The translations under genes and the position numbers were made by a program. DNA of 35,949 nt from an uncultured Porphyromonadaceae bacterium (GTDB lineage: Bacteria > Bacteroidota > Bacteroidia > Bacteroidales > Muribaculaceae), in NCBI GenBank assembly GCA_947649495.1, contig CANSRU010000018.1:1-35949 (forward strand). Direction: 5' to 3'. Shown here piece after piece: positions 8,145-16,237 of this stretch. How positions within the stretch are numbered: position 1 is the stretch's first letter; each line of letters opens with the position of its first letter. The notes below the pieces were generated by a model, which worked only from the letters and a program-made list of their open reading frames with translations, was not told the DNA's origin and did no database searches.

Positions 8145-9410
8145 TCAATATTGTATATTGTTCTTGATTGTTTCAACGATATAGCGAACATCGTCGTCTG
8201 TGACGTAGGGGCCGGCCGGGAGGCAGATGCCTACGGCAAACAGGGATTCGCTTACACCATTGATGTAGGCCGGGGCGTTTTTGTAGACCGGCTGTCTGTG
8301 CATCGGTTTCCAGAGAGGTCGGGCTTCAATGTTGGCTGCATCAAGAGCTATACGCAGGGCCTCCACATTGGCATTTGGCTGGCAGTCGGTGGTGGCGGTA
8401 GTTGCTGCATGAGTTACGCCTGCGGCACCACCCACAGCTCCGTCAATAATGTGTTTATAGGCATTTTCCTGTCCTTTTATTTTCAGTTCAGGGCTAAGCG
8501 TGGCGGTGCATAGCCAGAAGTTGGAGTCGAATGCGGGTGTGGGGTTTATGTGCATTGTTATGCCATCGACATCTTTCAACAACTCGCAATATAACTCCTG
8601 AACGTGTTTGTGATGAGCGATGTGGTCGTCAATTATGGTCATCTGTCCGCGGCCTATACCTGCACATATATTGCTCATGCGGTAGTTATAGCCTATGTGT
8701 TCATGCTGATAATAGGGATAGCTTTCGCGGGCTTGTGTGGCATAAAACAGAATCTCCTTGGCTTCTTCCGTGTCTTGACATATCAGCGCACCACCGCCGG
8801 AGGTAGTAATCATTTTATTGCCGTTGAACGACAGGACACCGTATCTGCCGAATGTGCCGAGCATCTGTCCATTATAGCGTGAGCCAAGGCCTTCGGCGGC
8901 ATCTTCAATTACCGGTATGCCATATCTGTCGGCTATCTCCATTATGCGGTCTATCCGGTATGGCATGCCATATAGAGCTACCGGGATGATGGCTTTCGGT
9001 TTTTTACCGGTTTGGGCGATGCGGTCGTTGATTGCTTCTTCAAGCAGGTCGGGATCCATGTTCCATGTGTCCTTTTCGGAATCGATGAACACGGGTGTGG
9101 CTCCAAGATATGTTATAGGATGTGATGAAGCGCAGAATGTGAATGACTGGACGAGCACCTCATCGCCAGGTCCTACACCACATCCAATCAGGGCAAGATG
9201 AACGGCTGCCGTACCGGCCGATAGTCCGACGACTTTTTTTGTCAGAGGTGTGTTGTCGAAGCGGTTGTTGACAAATGCTTCAAGATCGGCTTCAAATCCG
9301 TTGACATTAGGTCCCATGGGGACCACCCAATTGGAGTCGAAGGCCTCCTTTATAAAATCTTGTTCCTTGCCGCTCATGTGAGCCAGACAAAGTAAAATCC
9401 GTTGTCTCAT
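8145..9410 (-). CDS. DegT/DnrJ/EryC1/StrS family nucleotide-sugar aminotransferase
   Basis: A 421-residue PLP enzyme that would convert a UDP- or dTDP-linked 4-keto sugar to the 4-amino sugar, as PglE and WecE do. It begins RQRILLCLAHMSGKEQDFI and carries WVVPMGPNVNGFE (substrate entry), ED-AAEGLGS with Asp170 (PLP ring nitrogen), and SFNGNKMITTSGGG with the Schiff-base Lys199. An Ala/Gly-rich stretch at about 327-345 lengthens it slightly. It is the last gene of the polysaccharide operon, 36 bases after the acyltransferase. With the PglC-like and PglA-like enzymes it suggests a diamino-trideoxy or 4-amino sugar as first residue of the repeat. The 4,6-dehydratase needed to feed it is not in the window. 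The following 116 bases hold no gene. Confidence 0.92.
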   Translation of the reverse strand: MRQRILLCLAHMSGKEQDFIKEAFDSNWVVPMGPNVNGFEADLEAFVNNRFDNTPLTKKVVGLSAGTAAVHLALIGCGVGPGDEVLVQSFTFCASSHPITYLGATPVFIDSEKDTWNMDPDLLEEAINDRIAQTGKKPKAIIPVALYGMPYRIDRIMEIADRYGIPVIEDAAEGLGSRYNGQMLGTFGRYGVLSFNGNKMITTSGGGALICQDTEEAKEILFYATQARESYPYYQHEHIGYNYRMSNICAGIGRGQMTIIDDHIAHHKHVQELYCELLKDVDGITMHINPTPAFDSNFWLCTATLSPELKIKGQENAYKHIIDGAVGGAAGVTHAATTATTDCQPNANVEALRIALDAANIEARPLWKPMHRQPVYKNAPAYINGVSESLFAVGICLPAGPYVTDDDVRYIVETIKNNIQY

Positions 9411-9446
9411 ATATAAATAAAAAGGTTGGGTTTAAGCCCCATTGCT

Positions 9447-10484
9447 TTATGATGCATGGGCCGGTTGTTTGTTATTTTTTATTGTTGGGAATATAAAGTT
9501 TGAAATATTGAATAAATGCAGGGCTTTCGCTATGCCTATACATGTTATTGCAATCAGAATACTGATTGTGAAGTAGACAGGAAACTCGAGCCACATTCCG
9601 CATATATGTTCTATAACTGACCTTAGATGCTCATATTTAAGAATCTCAATAATAAAATAGTGAATCAGATATATCTCCAAAGTTGATTTTCCTATAACTT
9701 CCAGTAATCGTGCTGTTCTCGTACCGGAAAAGGTGGTGCGTGTATATAATATACTATATAAGGCTATTACTAAAATGATTCCCGCGCAGGATGTGAGCAG
9801 GGATATAATCGGGTTGCCCTGTATACATAGGAACGCTGTAAAACATATTGCTGCGGTCAATAATGTACGGATACTATTTATCTTTGCGTATATCCGGGGG
9901 TAAATCATCCGGAATATAATTCCTCCAAGAAAGAATATCAGGTAATGGAAATATTGAAAGGCGGAGAAAAATGACAATGATGGCCAATCAATGGCGAATT
10001 TAGAAATAACCAGACTCAACATGCGGGAGAGAATTCCCAAAATAGCGAGAATTGCGATACATCTGATAGTCCTTGTCTTTTTTATGTTGAGATAATATAG
10101 TAAAGGAGCTATGGTAAAGAACATCTCGACGGCAACTATGGTAAACCAGTAACCACCTTTGTTCTGATTATACCACATCCCGATAAAGTTTGCATCATAG
10201 AAGAATGTGCAAAAAATTGCTCCAATCAGGAGCGTGGGGTATAGCTGCCGCAGTAATCTGTTTTTGGAGCGTTGCTTTAATAGGCCGGAGGTGTAGGTGG
10301 AACTATAAACGAAAAACCCGCTTATGAAAAAGAAAAGGGGCATTCTGAAGATTAGGAAAATATTGTTAATATAACTTAAACGGGGGGGGGTAGAATGTAT
10401 TCCTAACAAACAGATATGGCTGTATATCACTAACAGCATTGTGAACCCTCTTACTCCGTCAATATAATTAATGCGTCTATCCAT
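9447..10484 (-). CDS. Membrane acyltransferase 3 (polysaccharide O-acyltransferase-like), putatively phase variable
   Basis: A 345-residue integral membrane protein with about ten hydrophobic segments and the acyltransferase 3 N-terminus INYIDGVRGFTMLLVIYSH. Arg12 and His23 are the conserved positions of that family. Proteins of this type move acetyl or other acyl groups across the membrane onto cell-surface polysaccharide. The gene is 5 bases after the PglC-like transferase. Codons for residues 32-35 (Thr-Pro-Pro-Arg) contain nine consecutive C on the coding strand. Losing one base gives a stop two codons after the tract; gaining one gives a stop about five codons later. The version here is in frame (ON). 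The acyl donor and acceptor sugar cannot be read from the sequence. Confidence 0.87.
   Translation of the reverse strand: MDRRINYIDGVRGFTMLLVIYSHICLLGIHSTPPRLSYINNIFLIFRMPLFFFISGFFVYSSTYTSGLLKQRSKNRLLRQLYPTLLIGAIFCTFFYDANFIGMWYNQNKGGYWFTIVAVEMFFTIAPLLYYLNIKKTRTIRCIAILAILGILSRMLSLVISKFAIDWPSLSFFSAFQYFHYLIFFLGGIIFRMIYPRIYAKINSIRTLLTAAICFTAFLCIQGNPIISLLTSCAGIILVIALYSILYTRTTFSGTRTARLLEVIGKSTLEIYLIHYFIIEILKYEHLRSVIEHICGMWLEFPVYFTISILIAITCIGIAKALHLFNISNFIFPTIKNNKQPAHAS
10382..10390 (-). repeat. C9 homopolymer tract in the acyltransferase gene
   Basis: Nine G on the plus strand (nine C on the coding strand) within ACC CCC CCC CGT. With eight C the frame reads Thr-Pro-Pro-Val-stop (TAA). With ten C it reads through Phe-Lys-Leu-Tyr to TAA. 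It is one of only three runs of nine or more G/C that I see in the window. Confidence 0.9.
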
Positions 10485-10489
10485 TGGGG

Positions 10490-11101
10490 TCAGATATATT
10501 CATTATTATAGTACATGCGCCGTCCAAGTATAGTGCAGAATATCATCTTGATATCGTTGATGAAACTGTAGTGGTGAAGATAATATCGGTTGATTCTGAC
10601 CTTGTCAGGGAAAATGACCTCATCATTATATTTTTTCGGATCAGCCTGTTCGGCAAGAAGTTCCTCTTCATCGCGGTATTTAAGGGATGCAGGGCCGGTT
10701 ATGCCCGGGCGAAGCCTAAGCACTTCGCGGTCGTCACCGCTGAGCTGGTCGGCATAACCCGGAACATCAGGACGAGGCCCGACAAAACTCATATCACCTA
10801 TGAGCACGTTCCATAATTCAGGCAGTTCATCCAGCTTGTAGCGCCGGAGGGTGGCTCCAAAAGGCGTGATACGGCTTTCTCCGGCCACTGATACAGAATT
10901 GCCTTCATGCCCTACGGTCATGGACCTGAATTTATACATGGTGAATATCCGGCCGTCCCGTCCAACACGTTTCTGTTTGAAGATTGCAGGACCGTCAGGC
11001 ATTTTTATGCGTATCAAAATAAGTAGAATCAGCAATACAGGCCATAGGACAAGCAGTCCTATCATAGCCATAAGCCGGTCAAAAATGAATTTGAGTGTCA
11101 T
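10490..11101 (-). CDS. PglC-like initiating sugar phosphate transferase
   Basis: This 203-residue protein is the short, catalytic-core form of the bacterial sugar transferase family (monotopic phosphoglycosyl transferases such as PglC and the C-terminal half of WcaJ). It has one hydrophobic membrane-dipping segment at about 10-30, then the VGRDGRIFTMYKFRSM segment, the catalytic Asp91-Glu92 pair in KLDELPELWN, and GDMSFVGPRP. It should move a sugar-1-phosphate from a nucleotide sugar to undecaprenyl phosphate at the inner membrane, starting repeat-unit assembly. Neighbours (PglA-like GT4 upstream, DegT aminotransferase downstream) suggest an amino sugar as substrate. The gap to the ATP-grasp gene is 29 bases. 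Confidence 0.92.
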   Translation of the reverse strand: MTLKFIFDRLMAMIGLLVLWPVLLILLILIRIKMPDGPAIFKQKRVGRDGRIFTMYKFRSMTVGHEGNSVSVAGESRITPFGATLRRYKLDELPELWNVLIGDMSFVGPRPDVPGYADQLSGDDREVLRLRPGITGPASLKYRDEEELLAEQADPKKYNDEVIFPDKVRINRYYLHHYSFINDIKMIFCTILGRRMYYNNEYI

Positions 11102-11130
11102 GAGTGGAGTAGGGTAGTGTTTTTACTTAA

Positions 11131-12264
11131 TCAAGGATTCAGTTTCCTGTTTTTGATGAGCTTTGTAATGTAATACATCATTTCGCCTATAATGGCACGT
11201 TTATCGTCAGGCCGGAAATCATCGAATGCGTTGAAACCTCGAAACCGGAAAACCTGTCTTATTTCACTCGGCTTGATTTTCAATGAGACTATGCGACCTA
11301 CCATAGTTATTATGTCGCCAAGAATCCACTTGGTGGAGGTGCCAATCCGTGCATCAGACCGGTGTTCATATTTCCCTTCTGTGGATAAACAGTACAGGAT
11401 ATATGGTATGTCAAATCCAGCGGCAATGGGGGTGGCAAGTCCTCCGGTGAAGCGGGCATTCATTTCGATGAATGCTATTCGGTTATGTTTTTTGTCAACT
11501 CTGAAATCAAGACCACATACACCATTATAATCGACAGCGTTAAGGAAGTTACGGGCATATTCCACAAGTGCCGGCATAGAGATTATCTGGCGCTGTGTGG
11601 TTGTGCCCCCTCCATCTGTTTTTGTGACAATAGCTTTATAGACAGATGCCTGAAAGAAATCGCCATATCTTATACAGTCAACGCAAACATCGCCTCCGCC
11701 TATCCATTCTTCAATAAGGGTTTCGACATTTTCGAATTTGTCGACTAATTTTGACAGCTCTTCTTTGTTTTTGGGAAAGAACACTCCTTTTGCTGAATTG
11801 CCTATCACAGTTTTGAATACCACAGGGTACGCGGGTATATCATCGATTGATGAAAAGACTTCGGGCACCGGTACGCCAGCTTTACGGGCAAGGTCTGTGG
11901 CGATTTTTTTGTTGGAAAGTTGCTTTAGTTTACTTTCCGTTTCGATTGGAATAATTAAATCTTTAGGGAAGCGGTTGCGATGACGAGCTATTACAATTCC
12001 TTCATCGTGGGTAGGCATAAGTACCTTTGGCTTGAGTTCGTGTATCTTCTCTAAAAGGCAGCAGATGAATGCCTCCTCTTTAGTGAAAGGGTCGGGATAT
12101 GTAAAACTTCCAGCGCAGAATTTCGACATGCTGCAAATATTGTGTTTTGAGGTATCTGCTGCCCATACTCCAAGACCTTTGTCGGCAAGACTGCGCAGGA
12201 TGTTATATCCGACACGATTCCAACAATAGGTCACAATAACGTCGCATTTTGATTTGTGGGCCAT
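11131..12264 (-). CDS. ATP-grasp ligase in the polysaccharide operon
   Basis: The 377-residue product matches carbamoyl-phosphate-synthase-like ATP-grasp proteins. It has an N-terminal Rossmann-like part (DVIVTYCWNRVGYNILRSL) and a central nucleotide-binding part with VVFKTVIGNSAKGVFF and LIEEWIGGGDVCVD. A C-terminal metal-binding part reads FIEMNARFTGG, with the Glu and Asn expected to hold Mg. Such enzymes activate a carboxylate with ATP and join it to an amine or another nucleophile. Sitting between a FemAB/GNAT-like gene and the initiating transferase, it could add an amino acid or other acid to a sugar of the polysaccharide, or make such a precursor. The substrate is unknown. It begins 14 bases after the upstream stop. 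Confidence 0.85.
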   Translation of the reverse strand: MAHKSKCDVIVTYCWNRVGYNILRSLADKGLGVWAADTSKHNICSMSKFCAGSFTYPDPFTKEEAFICCLLEKIHELKPKVLMPTHDEGIVIARHRNRFPKDLIIPIETESKLKQLSNKKIATDLARKAGVPVPEVFSSIDDIPAYPVVFKTVIGNSAKGVFFPKNKEELSKLVDKFENVETLIEEWIGGGDVCVDCIRYGDFFQASVYKAIVTKTDGGGTTTQRQIISMPALVEYARNFLNAVDYNGVCGLDFRVDKKHNRIAFIEMNARFTGGLATPIAAGFDIPYILYCLSTEGKYEHRSDARIGTSTKWILGDIITMVGRIVSLKIKPSEIRQVFRFRGFNAFDDFRPDDKRAIIGEMMYYITKLIKNRKLNP

Positions 12265-12278
12265 CTATCTATACGTTT

Positions 12279-13238
12279 TTAGAGTGTGAAACGATAAGCA
12301 TGGTGGAGAGTGCCTCCCAATTGATATTTGTAAGGTTCTTCGCCGAGACTTAAGTCAAGAATGTTTATGGATGTGTCTGCAATGAAGTGCTTTATCGTTT
12401 CATTGACGAGAATCATTCCCGGCGAATAACGTCGGTATTCATTGTTTATGGAAAGACGTGGCACAATAATTCTATTGTCAGTGCAAAGTCCGCTTAAAAA
12501 GGCTGCCGGCTTTCCATCTATATATATTATGACGGTTTTTGCGTTAGGCGCGAACCGATAAAGGCGTGTTGCAAAATTCTGATGCTTTAAAAACCATTTC
12601 TTTAAAACAGAAGTCTTCACACCATAACGTTCATTATGTCTGCGGCAGTATAGGTCAATGATATGATTCAACGGATATCCATCATTCCGGTCTGTAACTA
12701 TTCTGGTTTCGAGAGCGAGATTGTCCTTGTTCAATCTGTTGTAGGCTGTGCGTATGTTTTGTCTGACAGATGATGACAGCGACTTGAACCAATCATCGTA
12801 ATTGTTACCGAAATGTATGGCTACGTTGTTTGATACTGTTACATTATTTCTGGCAAAATTTACCAGGGGACTACGTTCGTCTATTTTCTGGAATTCAATT
12901 GATCCGAATTGTTTTAGCAAAAGGGATATGCACTCGGGTAGTACCGAGGAGTCTTCATAAAGCATACCACACTCGTTAAATCCATTGTATGCTCCAAATA
13001 ACCGATAAACACCATCGCGACAGCGTAAAAGAGGTGCTATGGCAACCACTCTATCGTCCTCCTTGAATATACATAATGTAGGAAAATGACGTTCGATGAT
13101 ATAATATGGATAAAAATACCTGTATGCAATTTCAAATGCCTCAGGTGCAAGAAATGGAGATACTTCCGGAGTCAGGGCGTATAACCGGCTCCAGATGTCT
13201 TTTATGGATTTGAAGTTGTGAGATGTTAATAATTGCAT
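12279..13238 (-). CDS. FemAB/GNAT-like acyltransferase
   Basis: A 319-residue soluble protein that I read as a two-half GNAT of the FemAB / BioF2-like type. The N-terminal half has CIFKEDDRVVAIAPLL and FGAYNGFNECGMLYED. The middle has SSSVRQNIRTAYNRL, a typical basic segment. The C-terminal half has VIIYIDGKPAAFLSGL and RRYSPGMILVNETIKHF, followed by LDLSLGEEPYKYQLGG, a common ending of this family. Such proteins transfer aminoacyl or acyl groups, often on cell-surface polymers. It lies directly before the ATP-grasp gene, 14 bases apart, and the two may act in the same modification. The exact reaction is not known. Confidence 0.75.
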   Translation of the reverse strand: MQLLTSHNFKSIKDIWSRLYALTPEVSPFLAPEAFEIAYRYFYPYYIIERHFPTLCIFKEDDRVVAIAPLLRCRDGVYRLFGAYNGFNECGMLYEDSSVLPECISLLLKQFGSIEFQKIDERSPLVNFARNNVTVSNNVAIHFGNNYDDWFKSLSSSVRQNIRTAYNRLNKDNLALETRIVTDRNDGYPLNHIIDLYCRRHNERYGVKTSVLKKWFLKHQNFATRLYRFAPNAKTVIIYIDGKPAAFLSGLCTDNRIIVPRLSINNEYRRYSPGMILVNETIKHFIADTSINILDLSLGEEPYKYQLGGTLHHAYRFTL

Positions 13239-13252
13239 TACTTACAGTTGTA

Positions 13253-14395
13253 TTAATGGCATATTTCAACGTAAAAATTCTTCAGGCATTGGCGGACATA
13301 AGATTGCTCGAAACGGGAGGCTATCAGTGGACGGGCATTTGAGGCAAGTGTTTTTCGCCAACCGGTATCTGATATGATACGCAGCATGGCTGATAAGAGA
13401 GCGCCGGTATCTTTCGGAGGTACTATGGTGCCGTTGCGTCCCTCAATGATTATCTCGCGGGAGCCATTGATGTCAGTAACGATGGCGGGTAAAGACATGG
13501 CTCCGGCTTCAATCACCACATTGGGAAAGCCTTCGCGATAGCTGGGGAAAACGAATGCGTCGGAGGCTGCTAACCAAGGACGGACATCGTCTTGTGGCCC
13601 TACGGTTTCTATGCCGGGACATTCGTGTATGATGCGTTGCGCTTCTGGAGAGATTGGGTCGAGGTCGTTTTCGTGCGGGCCGACAAGGATGAGGCGAACA
13701 TCGTTACGTTCCTTATAAAGTTTTTCAAATGCTTCTGTGAGTTCGTTTATGCCCTTGTCCTGAACTATGCGTCCGATGAAGATGAATGTGAATATTCCCG
13801 ACTTGCGGAGTTTCGCTGCCGAATATTTTATATCGGGATTTTCCGGATTGAAACGGTCAAGGTCTATACCACGGCAGTTGCCGTAACCGAGCACTTTCAG
13901 TGGCTTTCGGGTAATCCGATTCCGGAGCAGATCGTTTTTCACTCCTTCACCCTCGGGTATGACATGGGTGGCACATGCGCATGTGAGCCAGTCGGTGGCC
14001 ATCAGTATACGGCGTTTGATTCCGGTGGATGTGGGGAATACAAGACCGGTGAAGGTATGTATGCGTACCGGAACATGTGTGAACCATGCCGCAATCATGC
14101 ACAGCAAACCGGCTTTAGGAGTCATGGAGTGCACCATTGCCGGCTTTTCCTTGCGCAGAACCTTTATCAGTTGACACAGGCTCTTTATGTCCTTGAACAG
14201 GGAGATGTGTCTTGCCATCTCCACTGTTACAACCCGGGCTCCGGCATGTCTGACCGCTTCGAGTTCCGGGCCGTCAGACGAAAGGGACACAACCTCGTAG
14301 CCATCGGCCATCAACTCCGGAATCAATCCTGTGAAAAATCCAACAGACTGAGCCACCGTCACGGCTCTGATTATCTTGCGGTTCGTGTTAGACAT
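13253..14395 (-). CDS. PglA-like GT4 glycosyltransferase
   Basis: A 380-residue retaining glycosyltransferase of the GT-B fold. It contains HSMTPKAGLLCMIAAW and RIHTFTGLVFPT, which I associate with PglA/CapM-type enzymes that add the second sugar to undecaprenyl-linked amino sugars. The C-terminal half has FIGRIVQDKGINEL and the EX7E pair Glu288 and Glu296 in SYREGFPNVVIEAG. The open frame reaches 14461, but the ATG at 14395 overlaps the stop of the preceding gene as TAATG and starts MSNTNRKIIRAVTVA, so it is preferred. It should act on the cytoplasmic face of the inner membrane. Confidence 0.9.
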   Translation of the reverse strand: MSNTNRKIIRAVTVAQSVGFFTGLIPELMADGYEVVSLSSDGPELEAVRHAGARVVTVEMARHISLFKDIKSLCQLIKVLRKEKPAMVHSMTPKAGLLCMIAAWFTHVPVRIHTFTGLVFPTSTGIKRRILMATDWLTCACATHVIPEGEGVKNDLLRNRITRKPLKVLGYGNCRGIDLDRFNPENPDIKYSAAKLRKSGIFTFIFIGRIVQDKGINELTEAFEKLYKERNDVRLILVGPHENDLDPISPEAQRIIHECPGIETVGPQDDVRPWLAASDAFVFPSYREGFPNVVIEAGAMSLPAIVTDINGSREIIIEGRNGTIVPPKDTGALLSAMLRIISDTGWRKTLASNARPLIASRFEQSYVRQCLKNFYVEICH

Positions 14396-15393
14396 TATCG
14401 TGTCAGCCAATTGCTGAATATGTTTTTCAATTTGAAAAGTATGATAAATATGGGAGCACAATTGTAACGTGTAAAGTAAAAGCGGACTTTACCTTTTGTG
14501 GAAAATGCATTGACATCCAACTCGGATACAATCTTATCGCTTTCAGGAAATATCTGCCTGAATCTACGTAAGTTTCCAAAAGAATCCGTGATAAGGTTCA
14601 ATTTGGCGAGGTATTTGAATGCATTCAGTGTCTTTTCAAAATCAGTGTAATCCGGTTTTGACTTGAAGAACAATGACAGGTTTTCAGCTATGGCAATCAT
14701 CTGGTTGACTTGTTTCAGTCCATAGCCTGCTGTTATGGCATTATCATTATATCTATTGTAATGGTATGCCGGACCTGTTATTTGTCCAACAGACTGGGCA
14801 TAGTATAACAATCGGGTTAAAAGGCCATTGTCTTCCCACATGTTAAGCCCAATCCAAGGTAATACGTCATGGTGGGAATATAGGGAGCGTCTGACAAGTT
14901 TATTGGAACACGACATGTGGATAGTTCCTTTGTACCAATTTTTTACAATATCTTTTCCGGTAGAGTGTTTAATTGTTGGAGTATGTCGGATGGATTTTCC
15001 GATATATTCGTATACGAAACCGCATATCACAATATCGAGGTTGTTGCCTATGGCCTTATTATACATCGCCTGATATAATTCTTTGTCCACCCAGTCGTCT
15101 CCATCACAATGGATGACAAAATCGCCTGTGGCCTCTAAAATGCCGCGTTTGCGGGCACCGGCCACGCCAACATTTTCAGTCAACCGGATTATCCGCGTCT
15201 GTTCCTTTCTGTGCGGATATGCCATTAGGGTTTGTTGTATGATTTCTACAGAATTGTCGGGTGAGCAATCATCTATGAAAAGTATCTCAAGGCTATCGAG
15301 AGTCTGCTCAAAGATACTTTTCGCACACTTTCCGATATGTCCCGATACATTGTGGACCGGAACAATTACTGTGACATAAGGGTGAGTTGTCAT
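14395..15393 (-). CDS. GT2 glycosyltransferase
   Basis: A 332-residue GT-A fold enzyme starting MTTHPYVTVIVPVHN. The nucleotide-sugar site is marked by DDCSPDNS (about 41-48) and the DGDD metal-binding motif at 97-100 in VIHCDGDDW. The C-terminal half has amphipathic and basic stretches, ending in a hydrophobic FIILFKLKNIF segment that may touch the membrane. The frame is open to 15582, but the extra 63 residues overlap the preceding gene and do not look like GT2 sequence, so the ATG at 15393, 20 bases after the upstream stop, is chosen. Donor and acceptor sugars are unknown. Confidence 0.9.
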   Translation of the reverse strand: MTTHPYVTVIVPVHNVSGHIGKCAKSIFEQTLDSLEILFIDDCSPDNSVEIIQQTLMAYPHRKEQTRIIRLTENVGVAGARKRGILEATGDFVIHCDGDDWVDKELYQAMYNKAIGNNLDIVICGFVYEYIGKSIRHTPTIKHSTGKDIVKNWYKGTIHMSCSNKLVRRSLYSHHDVLPWIGLNMWEDNGLLTRLLYYAQSVGQITGPAYHYNRYNDNAITAGYGLKQVNQMIAIAENLSLFFKSKPDYTDFEKTLNAFKYLAKLNLITDSFGNLRRFRQIFPESDKIVSELDVNAFSTKGKVRFYFTRYNCAPIFIILFKLKNIFSNWLTR

Positions 15394-15413
15394 ATTATCG
15401 AATGGTCTCTTAA

Positions 15414-16226
15414 TTATTTCCGGTAACGATTTCGAAGCATACTGTACAATGAGTACGGAAGAATCTGTCCTAAGGTGCCTGCGATAAAATGAAATAGGGG
15501 ATAGGTATATGGCGACGGGAGATTTAACCCTTTGAGTATTTCGATATCTGTTTTCAGCCCGTTCCATCGATTTCGGAAACATGTTCTACGTGCGCGTGCA
15601 TTTCTATCGTCGCGCATCTTGTATAGCGGTACATCGAGATTGTATCCACGGAATCCAGCTCTGTGAATCTTGTACCAAAGGTAATAGTCTTCCATTCTCT
15701 CTGTACGTTCGTTGGCGGTGTATCCGTCAACTGCTTTATATACAGATGTGCGAACCAGTACGGGAGCATGGCAATAAGGAGTTCCCTTACGGAAATCCTC
15801 ATTACTCGGCTCCGGCTTAGCCGCGCCTGTGCGATAGTCTCCGTTTTCATCAAAATATATCATTGGGCAGCTTACAAGAGAGTATTCGGAATGCGAATCG
15901 AGAAAAGATATCTGGGTCTCAAACCGTTCCGGAAGTGAAATGTCGTCACCATCCATCCGGGCGGTGTACTCAGTGTCTGCCAGTTCGAGACAACGGTTGA
16001 GGGTGGTGGCGAGTTTCAGATTGCGTTCGTTTTTAATCAGAATGAATTTTTCCGGATAATTGTCGACATACCGCCGGGCAACATCACAGGTGTTATCGGA
16101 TGATCCGTCATCGCACATTATTACTTTGAAATCCTGGTATGTCTGGGCCAAGAGGGAGTCGAGGGCTTCAGCCAGTGTCGGAGCACAATTGTATATGCCC
16201 ATTATGACGGAGATACGTGGGTTCAT
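15414..16226 (-). CDS. GT2 glycosyltransferase
   Basis: A 270-residue GT-A enzyme starting MNPRISVIMGIYN, with DDGSSDNT at 39-46 and the metal-binding DGDD at 92-95 in ARMDGDDISLP. The downstream RTERMEDYYLWYKI segment contains the ED-Y motif typical of the family's catalytic base region. The open frame extends to 16376 but runs back into the polymerase gene without GT2 character. The ATG at 16226 is 11 bases after that gene's stop and gives the standard GT2 N-terminus. It should add one sugar to the lipid-linked repeat unit. Confidence 0.9.
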   Translation of the reverse strand: MNPRISVIMGIYNCAPTLAEALDSLLAQTYQDFKVIMCDDGSSDNTCDVARRYVDNYPEKFILIKNERNLKLATTLNRCLELADTEYTARMDGDDISLPERFETQISFLDSHSEYSLVSCPMIYFDENGDYRTGAAKPEPSNEDFRKGTPYCHAPVLVRTSVYKAVDGYTANERTERMEDYYLWYKIHRAGFRGYNLDVPLYKMRDDRNARARRTCFRNRWNGLKTDIEILKGLNLPSPYTYPLFHFIAGTLGQILPYSLYSMLRNRYRK

Positions 16227-16237
16227 ACTTCTAAGGT

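Noticed and set aside
13592-14467. Plus-strand open frame of 291 codons
   Set aside because: It lies entirely opposite the PglA-like glycosyltransferase and neighbouring GT2 end, and its translation has no protein-family features, so it is a shadow frame.
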